Shown here: in pieces, positions 52,936-62,437 of the stretch
How the letters are laid out: each line of letters begins with the position of its first letter
Position numbering within the stretch: the first letter of the stretch is position 1
Source: Desulfovibrionales bacterium
GTDB lineage: Bacteria > Desulfobacterota > Desulfovibrionia > Desulfovibrionales > Desulfonatronaceae
Direction: 5' to 3'
Assembly: GCA_007693505.1 (NCBI GenBank)
Contig: REDL01000080.1
Span: forward strand, 43,629-107,628
DNA: 64,000 bases
The notes under the pieces: generated by a model
What the model was told of the DNA's origin: nothing
Seen by the model: the letters and a program-made list of their open reading frames with translations, nothing else
The model's database searches: none
Position numbers and translations under genes: made by a program

Positions 52936-53853
52936 ATGAACATGCACGCACTCCCCAAGTCTCTCACTGTCTATGCCTCATTGATCCTTATTTTTTTCCT
53001 TGCATCTTGCGGTGGAGGGAGTACGGTCACCGCCGTCTCCCTGCAAGCGGAGTCGAACGATGTCGCCGTTGGCGGCCGAACGGAAGTAACTGCGCGGGCG
53101 ACAGACTCAATTACCGACAACACCCTCGGCGAAAGAGTAACATTCACCATTCGACACAATGAAAGTGGTTCCCGGCTGGATGTGATCAATGATCGCCTGG
53201 ATGGCAATGGAGAGGCGAAAGCCATTTTCCATGCTGGCCCAAGAGAGGGAACCGACATCATTGAGGCCTCGTTTGAGAGTGGAGCCAGGACAACAACAAC
53301 CATCCGGGTCGGGGAAGGCATTGTCATCGGCAATCTGCGCCTTGAGGCGTTCCAGGTTGAAAACGGCTGGCGAATCCGGGCAATCGTTTCGGATACCAGA
53401 GGAATTCCTGCAGTCGATGTCACTGTGACTTTCAGCGCAACCAGCGGCACACTTGCCCCGGCAACAACACAAACCAACAATGCGGGTTTCGCCGAAACCT
53501 TGATTACCAACGTCGGGCAACACACAGCCACTGTATTCGCATCGGTTGGCGGCATTACCGACTCCATTCGTGTCGGTGCCACGGAGCCCATTCCTCCAGT
53601 CAGCCCCGCCACGCTCAGCCTCTCGCAAAGTGGGGACCAAGTCTTTGCATTTGTTCGCGATAGCTCTGGAAGTCCAGTCAACAATCAGCTTGTCAATTTC
53701 CGCATTTCCCAAGGCTCCATTACAACCAGCGATTCGACGAATCAAAATGGTATCGCCACAGCAACTGTTTCAAACCTTGATCCCGGCATGCAAGCGACAG
53801 TGAGCGCCATTGCCGGAACCTTGTCACGGACACTTGAATTCACAATGCCCTAG
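52936..53853 (+). CDS. Ig-like (BIG1-type) repeat lipoprotein
   Basis: 305 residues. Signal peptide with lipobox FLASCGGGS (Cys near 25). Three beta-sandwich repeats of about 90 residues follow, each with a DxxGxPVxxxxVxF...G..t..G.A..t pattern: DTRGIPAVDVTVTFSATSGTL and DSSGSPVNNQLVNFRISQGS (the first repeat is more diverged). Bacterial Ig-like group 1 domains of this kind serve in adhesion or as surface spacers. ATG 52936 follows AAGAGG. A tandem 13-bp repeat sits immediately after the stop. Confidence 0.8.
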   Translation: MNMHALPKSLTVYASLILIFFLASCGGGSTVTAVSLQAESNDVAVGGRTEVTARATDSITDNTLGERVTFTIRHNESGSRLDVINDRLDGNGEAKAIFHAGPREGTDIIEASFESGARTTTTIRVGEGIVIGNLRLEAFQVENGWRIRAIVSDTRGIPAVDVTVTFSATSGTLAPATTQTNNAGFAETLITNVGQHTATVFASVGGITDSIRVGATEPIPPVSPATLSLSQSGDQVFAFVRDSSGSPVNNQLVNFRISQGSITTSDSTNQNGIATATVSNLDPGMQATVSAIAGTLSRTLEFTMP

Positions 53854-53879
53854 ATAAACATCCAGGATAAACATCCAGG
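53854..53879. repeat. Tandem 13-bp repeat after a stop codon
   Basis: ATAAACATCCAGG occurs twice in direct succession (53854-53866 and 53867-53879), starting right after the TAG of the Ig-like gene. Probably a replication-slippage duplication. Confidence 0.8.
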
Positions 53880-53931
53880 CAAAGCGATGACGCAGGCCTC
53901 CCTTGCCTCTCATCGTAATCGTGTCTATTCT

Positions 53932-53972
53932 TGGATCGAAGAGGTTTGAGAGCCTCTTCGATCCATATTTTT
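53932..53972 (+). terminator. Strong terminator hairpin 17 bases before the htrA ribosome site
   Basis: TGGATCGAAGAGG (53932-53944) pairs perfectly with CCTCTTCGATCCA (53953-53965) and TATTTTTT follows. The htrA ribosome site starts at about 53973, so no room for a separate promoter is visible between them. Confidence 0.9.
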
Positions 53973-53989
53973 TAGGAGGTAATTCGATC

Positions 53990-55405
53990 ATGTTTTTTCC
54001 GCGAAATCTTGTTTTCATTGCTATCGCGTTGCTATTTTTTTGGGGGAGTATCGCACACGCAGCTCTCCCCGAATTCACCGACCTCGCCGAAAATGCCGCA
54101 CCCGCTGTCGTGAACATCAGCACGGTGCGCGTTGTTGCCGGGGATGAGCAGTTGCGCCGTTTCTTTTCTCCGTTTCAACGCCGGGGGGGGCCTTTTGATG
54201 ACTTTTTTGAGCAGTTTGAACGGTTTTTCGGTGAGCAGGCTCCCACCAGGCGCACCCAATCCCTGGGGTCCGGATTCATCATTTCCAGCGATGGATTCAT
54301 TGTCACCAACAACCATGTAATCCGTGACGCAACGGAAATTACCGTCAACCTTCTTGACAACGACAATTCATACACTGCCGAGGTCGTGGGGCGAGACCCT
54401 GAAACGGACTTGGCTCTGCTGAAGATCGAGGCGGATCGACCTCTGCCTGTGCTGGAGTTCGGTGACTCCGGTCAGGCCAGAGTCGGACAGTGGGTGGTGG
54501 CCATTGGCAACCCCTTTGGGCTGGCTCACACGGTGACTGCCGGTATCGTCAGTGCCAAGGGCCGGATTATCGGCTCCGGTCCTTACGACGACTTCATCCA
54601 GACCGACGCGTCCATCAATCCCGGCAACAGCGGCGGACCATTGCTGGATATGCAGGGGCGGGTCATCGGGATCAACACGGCCATTGTCGCTGCGGGTCAA
54701 GGCATCGGCTTTGCCATTCCCAGCGATATGGCTCGAGGCATCATTGCCCAGTTACAGGAAAACAAAATGGTGCAGCGTGGATGGCTGGGAGTGACCATTC
54801 AGGACTTGGATGAAAACACGGCCCGCGCTCTGGGGTTGACCACCACACATGGGGCCTTGATCGCTGAGGTGATCCAGGGTGAGCCTGCCGAACAGGCAGG
54901 ATTACGCTCCGGGGATGTCGTAGTTGCCATCAACGGTGAGTCTGTCTCAGACTCCGGCTCTTTGCTCCGTGTTGTTGCCCAACAAACTCCTGGTGAGTCA
55001 GTCCAGGTCGAGGTGATGCGTCGAGGGGAAAGGCAATCTTTCACCGTAACACTGGGTACCAGGGATCCGGAACGTCTGGCGCAACGGGGTACACCGTCCC
55101 CCAGGACAGATGACCAGGACACATCCCTGGGCATTTCCCTGCGCCCGATCGATGAGCGTGAAGCCAGGGCCATGGGCATGACCCGGCCACAGGGACTGCT
55201 GGTCACGGCAGTGGAGGCGGAGTCCGAAGCTGCCAGAGCCGACGTGCGGGCCGGCGATGTGGTCGTGGAGGCCAACCAGCAACCCGTCAATTCCATTGAC
55301 GACTTTCAACGGGTCCTGCGGGAAGACGCCGAAGACAAAGGCGTAATCATGTTGCTCATCCGTCGACAGGCTCAGACAATTTTCCGAACCATTCCGCTGC
55401 AATAG
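53990..55405 (+). CDS. degP: Periplasmic serine protease Do/HtrA
   Basis: 471 residues. Signal peptide (ends AHA-A near 24). Trypsin-like domain with the full triad: His in TNNHVIRDA, Asp in DPETDLALLKI and Ser in NPGNSGGPLLDM. Two PDZ domains follow (RGWLGVTIQDLDENTARALGL region, and the C-terminal one starting SLGISLRPID). It degrades or chaperones misfolded periplasmic proteins. Start ATG 53990 has AGGAGGT upstream. Whether it is transcribed through the strong terminator just before it, or from a promoter inside the preceding hairpin region, is unclear. Confidence 0.93.
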   Translation: MFFPRNLVFIAIALLFFWGSIAHAALPEFTDLAENAAPAVVNISTVRVVAGDEQLRRFFSPFQRRGGPFDDFFEQFERFFGEQAPTRRTQSLGSGFIISSDGFIVTNNHVIRDATEITVNLLDNDNSYTAEVVGRDPETDLALLKIEADRPLPVLEFGDSGQARVGQWVVAIGNPFGLAHTVTAGIVSAKGRIIGSGPYDDFIQTDASINPGNSGGPLLDMQGRVIGINTAIVAAGQGIGFAIPSDMARGIIAQLQENKMVQRGWLGVTIQDLDENTARALGLTTTHGALIAEVIQGEPAEQAGLRSGDVVVAINGESVSDSGSLLRVVAQQTPGESVQVEVMRRGERQSFTVTLGTRDPERLAQRGTPSPRTDDQDTSLGISLRPIDEREARAMGMTRPQGLLVTAVEAESEAARADVRAGDVVVEANQQPVNSIDDFQRVLREDAEDKGVIMLLIRRQAQTIFRTIPLQ

Positions 55406-55430
55406 TTCTCTACCGGTCGACTCTGCTTGC

Positions 55431-55462
55431 AAAGGCGGCACTCCGGTGCCGCCTTTTTTTAT
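55431..55462 (+). terminator. Rho-independent terminator of htrA
   Basis: AAAGGCGGCAC (55431-55441) pairs with GTGCCGCCTTT (55446-55456) over TCCG and is followed by more T residues. Confidence 0.92.
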
Positions 55463-55491
55463 TGTCGTTTTGTTATGGATCAGCTATAATG
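55463..55491 (+). promoter_or_regulatory. Sigma-70-like promoter of ispE
   Basis: TTGTCG (55463-55468), a 17-base spacer, then a consensus TATAAT (55486-55491). Transcription would begin near 55498, almost at the ispE ATG 55501, which suggests a leaderless or very short leader. Confidence 0.65.
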
Positions 55492-55500
55492 CGCGTCCTC

Positions 55501-56409
55501 ATGGCCACCACTGCTGATTTGAATTTCCCCTTGGCGAAGCTGGTTGCGGGTTGCAAGGTCAACGTTTTTCTCAAGATCCTTGGTCGGCGAGACGATGGCT
55601 ATCATGACCTGGCAACCCTGTTCCTGCCCTTGCCGTCTCCGCATGATGTCATCACCATTACTCCAGGCGCCCCGGATACCAGGCTCTTATTGACCTGCTC
55701 CGAGAAGACAATTGCCTCGGAACAGAACATTCTCTTCAAGTGCTACGAGCGCTTCGGAAACGCAACTGGCTACTCCCCGGATATCAACATATTCTTGCAA
55801 AAGAATATTCCCATGGGCGCCGGACTTGGGGGTGGAAGTAGCGATGCGGCGGTCCTCCTGAAGTACCTGAATGAAAATGCCGGTGCATCCCGCTTGAGCG
55901 ACACTGACCTCAACCGTCTGGCTGTCGACCTTGGAGCGGATGTCCCCTTTTTTTTGCTCAACCAGCCTGCATGGGCTACCGGTCGAGGCGACCAACTGAC
56001 TCCGGTCCACCTCCCCTTGCATGACATGACCATGGTTTTGGCCTGCCCCCATATTCACATTGCCACATCCTGGGCCTACAAAGCCTGGGACGAGACCTGC
56101 TTGCACAAGGTAAGCCCGCACTCGCTCTTGACACCTGAAGCTGCTCTGGATATTGTATTTGCTTTGCCAAATTTCGCCTTTTACAACAGCTTTGAGGCGC
56201 CGGTCTTTGCCAGGCATCCTCAATTGCGACTCGTGAAAGAAACACTTCTTGCATCTGGGGCGGATGGCGCCGTCATGAGCGGGAGCGGAGCAAGCCTGTT
56301 TGCCGTGTTCCGAGAGGCCTGCCAGGCGGAGCAGGCGGCGATTCGACTTCGGGGGTGGGACATTCCGACGCATGTTTTCTCTCCCGGCCATCGCATTTCG
56401 GCAAGTTGA
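55501..56409 (+). CDS. ispE: 4-diphosphocytidyl-2-C-methyl-D-erythritol kinase
   Basis: 302 residues of the GHMP kinase family. CKVNVFLKILGRRDDGYHDL (about 17-36), the phosphate-binding IPMGAGLGGGSSDAAVLL (about 103-120) and the late GAVMSGSGASLFAVF are all conserved IspE motifs. It phosphorylates CDP-methylerythritol in the non-mevalonate isoprenoid pathway. Its N-terminal motif has GCKVN where most have PAKIN. ATG 55501 is preferred because the upstream in-frame ATG at 55489 lies inside the TATAAT promoter element. Followed by tRNA-Gln. Confidence 0.9.
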   Translation: MATTADLNFPLAKLVAGCKVNVFLKILGRRDDGYHDLATLFLPLPSPHDVITITPGAPDTRLLLTCSEKTIASEQNILFKCYERFGNATGYSPDINIFLQKNIPMGAGLGGGSSDAAVLLKYLNENAGASRLSDTDLNRLAVDLGADVPFFLLNQPAWATGRGDQLTPVHLPLHDMTMVLACPHIHIATSWAYKAWDETCLHKVSPHSLLTPEAALDIVFALPNFAFYNSFEAPVFARHPQLRLVKETLLASGADGAVMSGSGASLFAVFREACQAEQAAIRLRGWDIPTHVFSPGHRISAS

Positions 56410-56413
56410 TCAC

Positions 56414-56488
56414 TGGGGTGTCGCCAAGCGGTAAGGCACGGGTCTTTGGAATCCGCATTCGGAGGTTCGAATCCTCCCACCCCAGCCA
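56414..56488 (+). tRNA. tRNA-Gln (anticodon TTG)
   Basis: Acceptor stem TGGGGTG (56414-56420) pairs with CACCCCA (56478-56484), discriminator G and encoded CCA (56486-56488). D-arm GCCAAGCGGTAAGGC, anticodon loop CTTTGGA (anticodon TTG) and TPsiC loop GGTTCGAATC are all in place. Confidence 0.96.
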
Positions 56489-56508
56489 TTCTTTAAAGGA
56501 ATCGTTGC

Positions 56509-57462
56509 ATGGCCCTCCACGGTGAACTAAAAATCCTCTCCGGTTCCGCGAACCCCGCCCTGGCCAAGGCAATCTGTGACCACTTGGGGACCAGGTTGAC
56601 GCCCTGCCTGGTAGAGACGTTCAGCGACGGGGAAATCCGCGTGGAAATTGGCGACAATGTCCGCGGGGACGATGTCTTTGTTGTGCAGCCCACCTGCGCT
56701 CCGGTCAATTACAATTTGATGGAACTGTGCCTTGTATTGGACGCCCTGAAGCGGGCCAGCGCCAAGCGGGTCACGGCCGTGATTCCCTATTACGGCTACG
56801 CGCGCCAAGATCGCAAGGTACTTCCCCGTGCACCCATCAGTGCCAAACTCGTTGCTGATTTCCTGACCGTTGCTGGTGTGCACCGCCTGCTGACCATTGA
56901 CCTTCACGCCGGACAAATCCAGGGGTTCTTCAACATCCCCGTGGACAATCTTTATGCGGCTCCGGTACTGTTGGAACACATAAAGAAGTTGACCGACACT
57001 CCAGACGAATTGGTCATTGTCTCACCAGATGCCGGCGGCACGGAACGAGCTCGTGCCTACGCCAAAAGGCTTTGCGCAGCACTGGCCATCATCGATAAAC
57101 GCAGACTCTGCCCCAACCAGGCCGAGGCCATGAACGTCATAGGCGATGTGGAAAATAAAGTGGCCGTGGTTCTTGATGATATGATCGACACAGCCGGAAC
57201 AATGGTCCAGGCAGCCAAGGTACTTATGGAAAAAGGTGCTAAAAATGTCGTGGCCTGCGCCTCCCACGGCGTGCTTTCCGGACCTGCCGTCGAACGCTTA
57301 GAGGATTCCGCGTTCAACCATGTTTTTGTCACAGACACGATACCGTTAAAAAACAACGCGCAGGCCTGCACCAAAATCAAGTCATTATCGGTCGCTAGTC
57401 TGCTGGCAAAAGCCGTCCACAACATCCACACCGAGTCATCGGTCAGTGTACTCTTTGTCTAA
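56509..57462 (+). CDS. prs: Ribose-phosphate pyrophosphokinase
   Basis: 317 residues. [16 protein letters not shown] (start), [39 protein letters not shown] (flexible loop with ATP-binding residues), the [19 protein letters not shown] region, and the PRPP-binding loop [13 protein letters not shown] are all present. It makes PRPP for nucleotides, His and Trp. AAAGGAA precedes ATG 56509. The order tRNA-Gln, prs, rplY, pth is typical of Desulfovibrionales. Confidence 0.95.
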   Translation: MALHGELKILSGSANPALAKAICDHLGTRLTPCLVETFSDGEIRVEIGDNVRGDDVFVVQPTCAPVNYNLMELCLVLDALKRASAKRVTAVIPYYGYARQDRKVLPRAPISAKLVADFLTVAGVHRLLTIDLHAGQIQGFFNIPVDNLYAAPVLLEHIKKLTDTPDELVIVSPDAGGTERARAYAKRLCAALAIIDKRRLCPNQAEAMNVIGDVENKVAVVLDDMIDTAGTMVQAAKVLMEKGAKNVVACASHGVLSGPAVERLEDSAFNHVFVTDTIPLKNNAQACTKIKSLSVASLLAKAVHNIHTESSVSVLFV

Positions 57463-57492
57463 ATTAATTTGCCCTTTTAAGGAGATACAGGC

Positions 57493-58104
57493 ATGTCCAA
57501 CCAATCAACCCTCAGCGTCCATTCCCGCACTGAAACTGGCACGGGTCAGTGCCGCAGGCTCCGCGACAAGGCCTCCATTCCAGGCGTATTTTACAATGCC
57601 CAAGGAGCAAACCTTCTTTTTTCCGCAGAACGCACCCCGTTGCAAAAGCTATTTAACAAAGTCGGCCTCTCGCAAGTCTTTCAATTGGAAATCAGCCAGG
57701 ACGGCGAAGTACAGCAACATCCGGCCATTATTCGTGACATCCAGTTCCATCCGGTTAAAGGAGCAATCACCCACGTTGACTTTTTTGGTGTCGACCTGAC
57801 CAAAAAGATAAACGTCTACATCCCTGTTGAGGTAACCGGTAAACCTAAAGGGGTTGTACTTGGTGGCATCCTTGAAATTTTCAGGGACGAGCTTGAGGTT
57901 GTCGGTCTGCCCATGTCCATACCGGAAAAAATTGTCATCGACGTCACATCGCTGGAAATCAACCACAACGTGCATGTTCAAGACTTGAAACTTCCTGAAA
58001 GTGTCGAGTTAGTCTTTGATGATAACTTCGCCGTTGTCGGTGTTGTCAGCCCATCCGCTTCGGATAGCGAATCCGAAGAAAAAGAAGCTGAAGCAGCTGA
58101 GTAG
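57493..58104 (+). CDS. rplY: 50S ribosomal protein L25 (CTC family)
   Basis: 203 residues: an N-terminal L25 beta-barrel (about 1-92; TGTGQCRRLRDKASIPGVFY in parts, HVDFFGVD) binding 5S rRNA and the C-terminal TL5/CTC beta domain (about 95-185). The tail is very acidic (SESEEKEAEAAE). AAGGAG precedes ATG 57493; a terminator follows at 58109-58154. Confidence 0.94.
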   Translation: MSNQSTLSVHSRTETGTGQCRRLRDKASIPGVFYNAQGANLLFSAERTPLQKLFNKVGLSQVFQLEISQDGEVQQHPAIIRDIQFHPVKGAITHVDFFGVDLTKKINVYIPVEVTGKPKGVVLGGILEIFRDELEVVGLPMSIPEKIVIDVTSLEINHNVHVQDLKLPESVELVFDDNFAVVGVVSPSASDSESEEKEAEAAE

Positions 58105-58108
58105 ACCT

Positions 58109-58154
58109 CTCCCCACCTCCATATTAAATTCATCTTGGCGAGGTGGGGAGTTTT
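58109..58154 (+). terminator. Terminator after rplY
   Basis: CTCCCCACCTC (58109-58119) pairs with GAGGTGGGGAG (58140-58150) over a 20-base loop and TTTT follows. The long loop could allow an alternative fold. Confidence 0.75.
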
Positions 58155-58240
58155 CTTGCTTTCCGTGAGCACTATCCGCCTCATGAGTTTGCGTCAGGGT
58201 TGTCAAACCTGTTTCCTTCCGGTTATCCCAACGACTTCAA

Positions 58241-58879
58241 ATGCATAGCCGAGCTTTCCGCGGGCTTATTGTGGGACTTGGCAATCCTGGTCCACAATAT
58301 CTGCAAACTCCTCACAACATGGGTTTTCTCGCAATGGATGCCCTGTTCGCTGCATCTCCGGATCGCTGGCTGCCAATGAACGCACCTGTCGCAAAATGTG
58401 ACCTTCATCGAGGCGAATTGGCTGGTGCCGCATGGCTGGTACTCAAGCCGCAAACATACATGAACCGTAGCGGAGATGCCGTCGGCCCACTGGCGCGCTG
58501 GTACCGCATTCCCCCGGAGCAGATTCTCGTTGTCCATGACGAACTTGATCTTCAAACAGGTTCGCTTCGATTTAAAATCGGCGGCGGTGCCGCAGGTCAC
58601 AAAGGAATTCTTTCCATAAGCCAGGCGCTGGGTACCAATGATTTTCCTCGATTGCGCCTCGGGATCGGCCGTCCGCCAACTGGGCATGATCCAGCAGCTT
58701 ATGTCTTGCGCAATTTCTCTGCTGACTCGCAAGACGTCCTCGCAAAAGTATTGTCCACGACGGTCAGTGCGATACGAACGTTTTGCGAGGAAGGCTTGAC
58801 TAAAGCAACGCAGGAACTGCATTCCACTCAACGAAAGAAGCCAGGCACCGGTCAGGACCAGCCCGCCAATCTGCCTTGA
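58241..58879 (+). CDS. pth: Peptidyl-tRNA hydrolase
   Basis: 212 residues. GLIVGLGNPGPQYLQTPHNMGF (in parts: VGLGNPGPQY, HNMGF with the catalytic His), LKPQTYMNRSG, VHDELDLQTG and GGGAAGHKGILSI are all Pth hallmarks. It recycles peptidyl-tRNA. Start ATG 58241. The C-terminus is slightly extended compared with E. coli Pth (194 residues). Confidence 0.94.
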   Translation: MHSRAFRGLIVGLGNPGPQYLQTPHNMGFLAMDALFAASPDRWLPMNAPVAKCDLHRGELAGAAWLVLKPQTYMNRSGDAVGPLARWYRIPPEQILVVHDELDLQTGSLRFKIGGGAAGHKGILSISQALGTNDFPRLRLGIGRPPTGHDPAAYVLRNFSADSQDVLAKVLSTTVSAIRTFCEEGLTKATQELHSTQRKKPGTGQDQPANLP

Positions 58880-58986
58880 AATTCTTTTTCCCAAAAAACC
58901 ATGGACTCTTTCTCCTTTTCAGGATATTGTGAAAAAAGTCATTAGGAAATTTACTGGCGTGGTATCCCATATCAGGAGTGGTAAAC

Positions 58987-59526
58987 GTGTTCTCGGTTAA
59001 CGATTTGGTGGTTTACCCGGCACAAGGTGTCGGAAAAATCGAGAAGATTGAAAGTCAAGAAATTGGGGGTTGTCCGACCAACCTGTACGTTATTCGAATC
59101 TTGAATAACAATATCATGGTCATGGTCCCGGTCCACAATGCCGCCAATGTCGGCCTGCGCCCGTTGTGCACGAGTGACCAGGGTGAAGCGATGCTGGAAT
59201 ATATTCAGGATCGATCCGACTTCACAGGATATACCGGACAGAACTGGAATCGCAGGTATCGTGAATATTCCGAAAAATTGAAAAGTGAAAATCTTCAAGA
59301 TGTTGCATATGTCTTGAAAGAGTTGATCTTGATCGGCAAGGATAAGGAATTGTCCTTTGGTGAGCGTCGATTGCTGGAACAAGCTCTTCAGTTAATCACA
59401 ACAGAACTCGCCCTATGCCTGGACAGCACCCCAACGAACATTCGCACCCGCATATATAGTTTTTTCGATGACATTCTGAAAAACGCGGAGGAAGATGAAA
59501 TTTCCGCTACAGGACTCGAACGATAG
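58987..59526 (+). CDS. CarD/CdnL family RNA polymerase-binding regulator
   Basis: 179 residues. FSVNDLVVYPAQGVGKIEKI (as FSVNDLVVYPAQGVG) is the classic CarD Tudor-like RNAP interaction domain. The helical C-terminal domain has WNRRYREYSEKLKSENL and SFGERRLLEQALQLI, which matches the DNA-interacting helices of CdnL. It stabilises open promoter complexes, typically at rRNA promoters. The start is GTG 58987, eight bases after AGGAG; GTG 58978 would overlap that site. Confidence 0.9.
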   Translation: MFSVNDLVVYPAQGVGKIEKIESQEIGGCPTNLYVIRILNNNIMVMVPVHNAANVGLRPLCTSDQGEAMLEYIQDRSDFTGYTGQNWNRRYREYSEKLKSENLQDVAYVLKELILIGKDKELSFGERRLLEQALQLITTELALCLDSTPTNIRTRIYSFFDDILKNAEEDEISATGLER

Positions 59527-59947
59527 TATTTTGAACATGATTTTCTAGTAATTGAAAATTACTAATCTTTTTAGAGAAAAAACAGTTTAGCCATGTTCTA
59601 ATGCGCCGTTACGATACGATCCTGACAGTGATTGATTCTCCTATCTCTTTGGTCGCCTCAAAAACGCATTTCCAAAGGAATCCCTTCTCGTCGCGAGATT
59701 ACGACAATGATGCCGTTGCACTTCCTCCACCGCTGGAAGTTCTCGTCGCCTCCTCGAGTCAATTTTAGCGAAAAACACAGAACGATCTAAAAGGTTGCAA
59801 CCGAACAAGCTAAAGCTCTTAAGAATGAGCACAAAACCCTCAATCTTTGCCGTCAGTTGCTAGACCTTCGCCTTCCTTAAGGGGCCTCAGCCACACTTGT
59901 CGATTTTTTGACTCGACGAGGTAAGCTGAAATTTCAATACATTCAGT

Positions 59948-60100
59948 TCAGTTCTTCTTAGACTCAGAAAAATCCTTGTACTCGCTTTTAATGAACTGTC
60001 GCTTGTCCAAAAAATGATAAAAAACACCTTGGCGAATCCCCATAAGCTTTCTCTGCAAAACCACTCGTCTGGTAGACGCCACCTCCAACAGATTTCGCAT
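59948..60100 (-). CDS. Possible small basic protein (50 residues)
   Basis: ATG 60100 to TGA 59948. The translation begins MRNLLEVASTRRVVLQRKLM and continues with GIRQGVFYHFLDKRQF, which looks helical, basic and protein-like. It lacks a clear ribosome site and I recognise no family. It may be a fragment of a decayed gene in this otherwise empty stretch. Confidence 0.25.
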   Translation of the reverse strand: MRNLLEVASTRRVVLQRKLMGIRQGVFYHFLDKRQFIKSEYKDFSESKKN

Positions 60101-60130
60101 TGTTTTTTGTTTACGTAAAGATTTAGGGAT

Positions 60131-60274
60131 CTATTCAGCAAATCCGCCAAAAAGATCTGGATACCGGCGTTCGCCGGTATGACTGATGTAGATGCAGCTT
60201 GCATCGATAAGTCATTCCAGCGAACGCCGGAATCCAGTGCAGGTGAATGACCATCCGCCGGATGAACTGAATAG
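60131..60274. repeat. 144-bp MITE-like element with nested inverted repeats and direct-repeat flanks
   Basis: Outer ends CTATTCAG (60131) and CTGAATAG (ending 60274) are perfect inverted repeats. Inner arms at 60157-60183 and 60211-60237 match in inverted orientation at 24 of 27 positions and contain a GGCGTTCGCCGG-type palindrome. The element is flanked by direct repeats of GATTTAGG(G)ATC(T/C)ATTCAG at 60120-60138 and 60280-60297. Confidence 0.7.
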
Positions 60275-60957
60275 TTACGATTTAGGATCCATTCAGTCGT
60301 TTCACACCAGTATCCTGCACCAGTACCACTTGTTTTTTTGTTTGTTTCCATATATTGGACTGCGTCATCCAAGTTATGATCTGCACAGCGCTCATGTTTT
60401 CACACCTCATTCTGAATATCCAACATGAATTGCCATAATGAGACCCAAGTCGACCTATAGAATCGTGCGGCTGATTATGACACGAAGAATTGCCCTCCTG
60501 TCGATAAACCGCAAGCTCTCATGACATATCTTTTATTTGCTTAAAAAGCACTTTCTCGAGATACCATACTGCCTTGATTGCGAATTTTAACGGATGTTTT
60601 TATTTTAGCTGACATAAATTTGTCAGCAAATTTAATGTTAAATTTTTCGGACATCCAATTGAAATACGCTTTGTGTATTACGTAAAATACCTTGGCAATG
60701 AGTATCTATTCCGTTTTTCTCAAGAGAACAAAAAAATATTTTCGTGAGCTCTCTTGAATATTCGCAATTAGCACGACAATCGACCGCATTTTTATTTTTT
60801 TTCTAGGCGCGTTACAGGAACATACCGCGTTTGTTCGTTGTATATGAAACTATACTGAATTGTAATGACAATAAACCATGAAAAGATATTTTGCTCTTAA
60901 GATGCCAGTCGCAGAACATCAAACTTTTTCCGGGAGATCCACGCGAAGGTACACGCT

Positions 60958-62205
60958 ATGAATTTGTCCGAATTGAAAACCAAATCCATGTACGAGCTGA
61001 CTGAGCTGGCAAACCAGTTCAAGGTTGAAAATCCTAGCAACCTGCGCAAGCAGGAACTCATTTTCGCGCTTCTCCAAGCATGCTCTTCCCAGAACGGCTC
61101 AATTTTTGGAGAAGGGGTCCTGGAAATACTTCCAGATGGCTTCGGTTTTCTTCGTTCACAGATGTACAGCTACATGCCAGGTCCTGACGACATTTATGTA
61201 TCACCTTCCCAGATCCGCCGCTTTGGATTGCGCACCGGAGACGTTATCTCCGGTCAAATTCGGCCACCAAAAGACGGTGAGCGATACTTTGCACTGCTCA
61301 AAGTCAAGGAAATCGGCTTTGCGCCTCCGGAAAAATCAAAACAACTGGTGCTCTTTGACAACCTGACCCCGATATATCCGGACAAACGATTTGTCATTGA
61401 AAACGGCAAAGAGAACTATGCTTCGCGGATCATCGACCTGCTGACCCCCATTGGCATGGGTCAACGTGGCCTGATCGTCGCACCTCCACGAACCGGAAAA
61501 ACCGTGCTGTTGCAAACCATTGCGAATTCCATCAGCTCCAACCATCCGGACGTCTACTTGATCGTGCTTCTGATTGATGAGCGCCCGGAGGAAGTCACGG
61601 ACATGGCTCGTACCGTGAATGCCGAAGTTGTCAGTTCCACATTCGACGAACCTCCCACACGACATGTCCAGGTTGCGGAGATGGTTTTGGAAAAGGCCAA
61701 GCGACTCGTTGAGCGAAAATACGACGTCGTCATCCTCCTGGACAGCATCACCCGCCTCGGCCGGGCCTACAACACAGTGACCCCTTCTTCGGGAAGAGTG
61801 CTCTCAGGAGGATTGGACGCCAACGCACTTCAACGTCCCAAACGGTTTTTCGGTGCAGCACGCAACATCGAACAAGGAGGAAGTCTGAGCATCATCGCCA
61901 CGGCTCTGATCGATACCGGTTCCCGCATGGACGAAGTCATCTTCGAAGAATTCAAAGGCACTGGCAACATGGAAATCTATCTGGACAGGCATTTGGCAGA
62001 CAAACGCATGTTCCCGGCCATCGACATTAATCGATCGGGAACACGTAAAGAAGAACTCCTCTTGAACGAAGACGTCCTGAACCGCGTTTGGATCCTGCGC
62101 AAGGTCCTTTCTCCGATGAACACCCATGACTCCATGGACTTCCTGCTGGGAAAAATGCGGGGCAGCAAGGGCAACCGGGAGTTTCTGGACATGATGAATA
62201 AATGA
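60958..62205 (+). CDS. rho: Transcription termination factor Rho
   Basis: 415 residues. N-terminal helical domain ([20 protein letters not shown]), a cold-shock-like RNA-binding domain (about 50-120; [33 protein letters not shown]) and the RecA-like ATPase with P-loop [12 protein letters not shown] (about 178-189), [25 protein letters not shown] and the R-loop area. It has no long N-terminal insertion and matches E. coli Rho in length (419). GAAGG precedes ATG 60958. Confidence 0.96.
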   Translation: MNLSELKTKSMYELTELANQFKVENPSNLRKQELIFALLQACSSQNGSIFGEGVLEILPDGFGFLRSQMYSYMPGPDDIYVSPSQIRRFGLRTGDVISGQIRPPKDGERYFALLKVKEIGFAPPEKSKQLVLFDNLTPIYPDKRFVIENGKENYASRIIDLLTPIGMGQRGLIVAPPRTGKTVLLQTIANSISSNHPDVYLIVLLIDERPEEVTDMARTVNAEVVSSTFDEPPTRHVQVAEMVLEKAKRLVERKYDVVILLDSITRLGRAYNTVTPSSGRVLSGGLDANALQRPKRFFGAARNIEQGGSLSIIATALIDTGSRMDEVIFEEFKGTGNMEIYLDRHLADKRMFPAIDINRSGTRKEELLLNEDVLNRVWILRKVLSPMNTHDSMDFLLGKMRGSKGNREFLDMMNK

Positions 62206-62437
62206 CCAGTAAGCCCAGTGTCGCAACAGTTTGAATTGATGATTTTACCCAATAATCCCAAATTAAAAGTGCTCAAAATCAAAACAAACTTGTCCAATGG
62301 TGGCAGCATCGACCTTTTTTCAACCATGTAGCAAATGTGAGTTTTCAAGGGATGGTCCAGGATCTGAAGCGAGCAAAATGATTCCGCCCCCGTGAGCCTC
62401 TTATTGCGCAGGCCGATTCGATGACTATATCTATGGC
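62206..62437. other. Intergenic region between rho and the M48-TPR gene
   Basis: 232 AT-rich bases with no ORF, clear terminator or repeat. It presumably holds the promoter of the following gene. Confidence 0.4.

Larger units (their letters stand above)
59527..60957. other. 1.4-kb gene-poor AT-rich region upstream of rho
   Basis: It contains a MITE-like element (60131-60274) and perhaps one small minus-strand ORF (59948-60100). The 60300-60950 part is markedly AT-rich, with no ORF of coding character. It should carry the rho promoter and a long leader, but I see no leader peptide or known regulatory fold. Confidence 0.5.
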
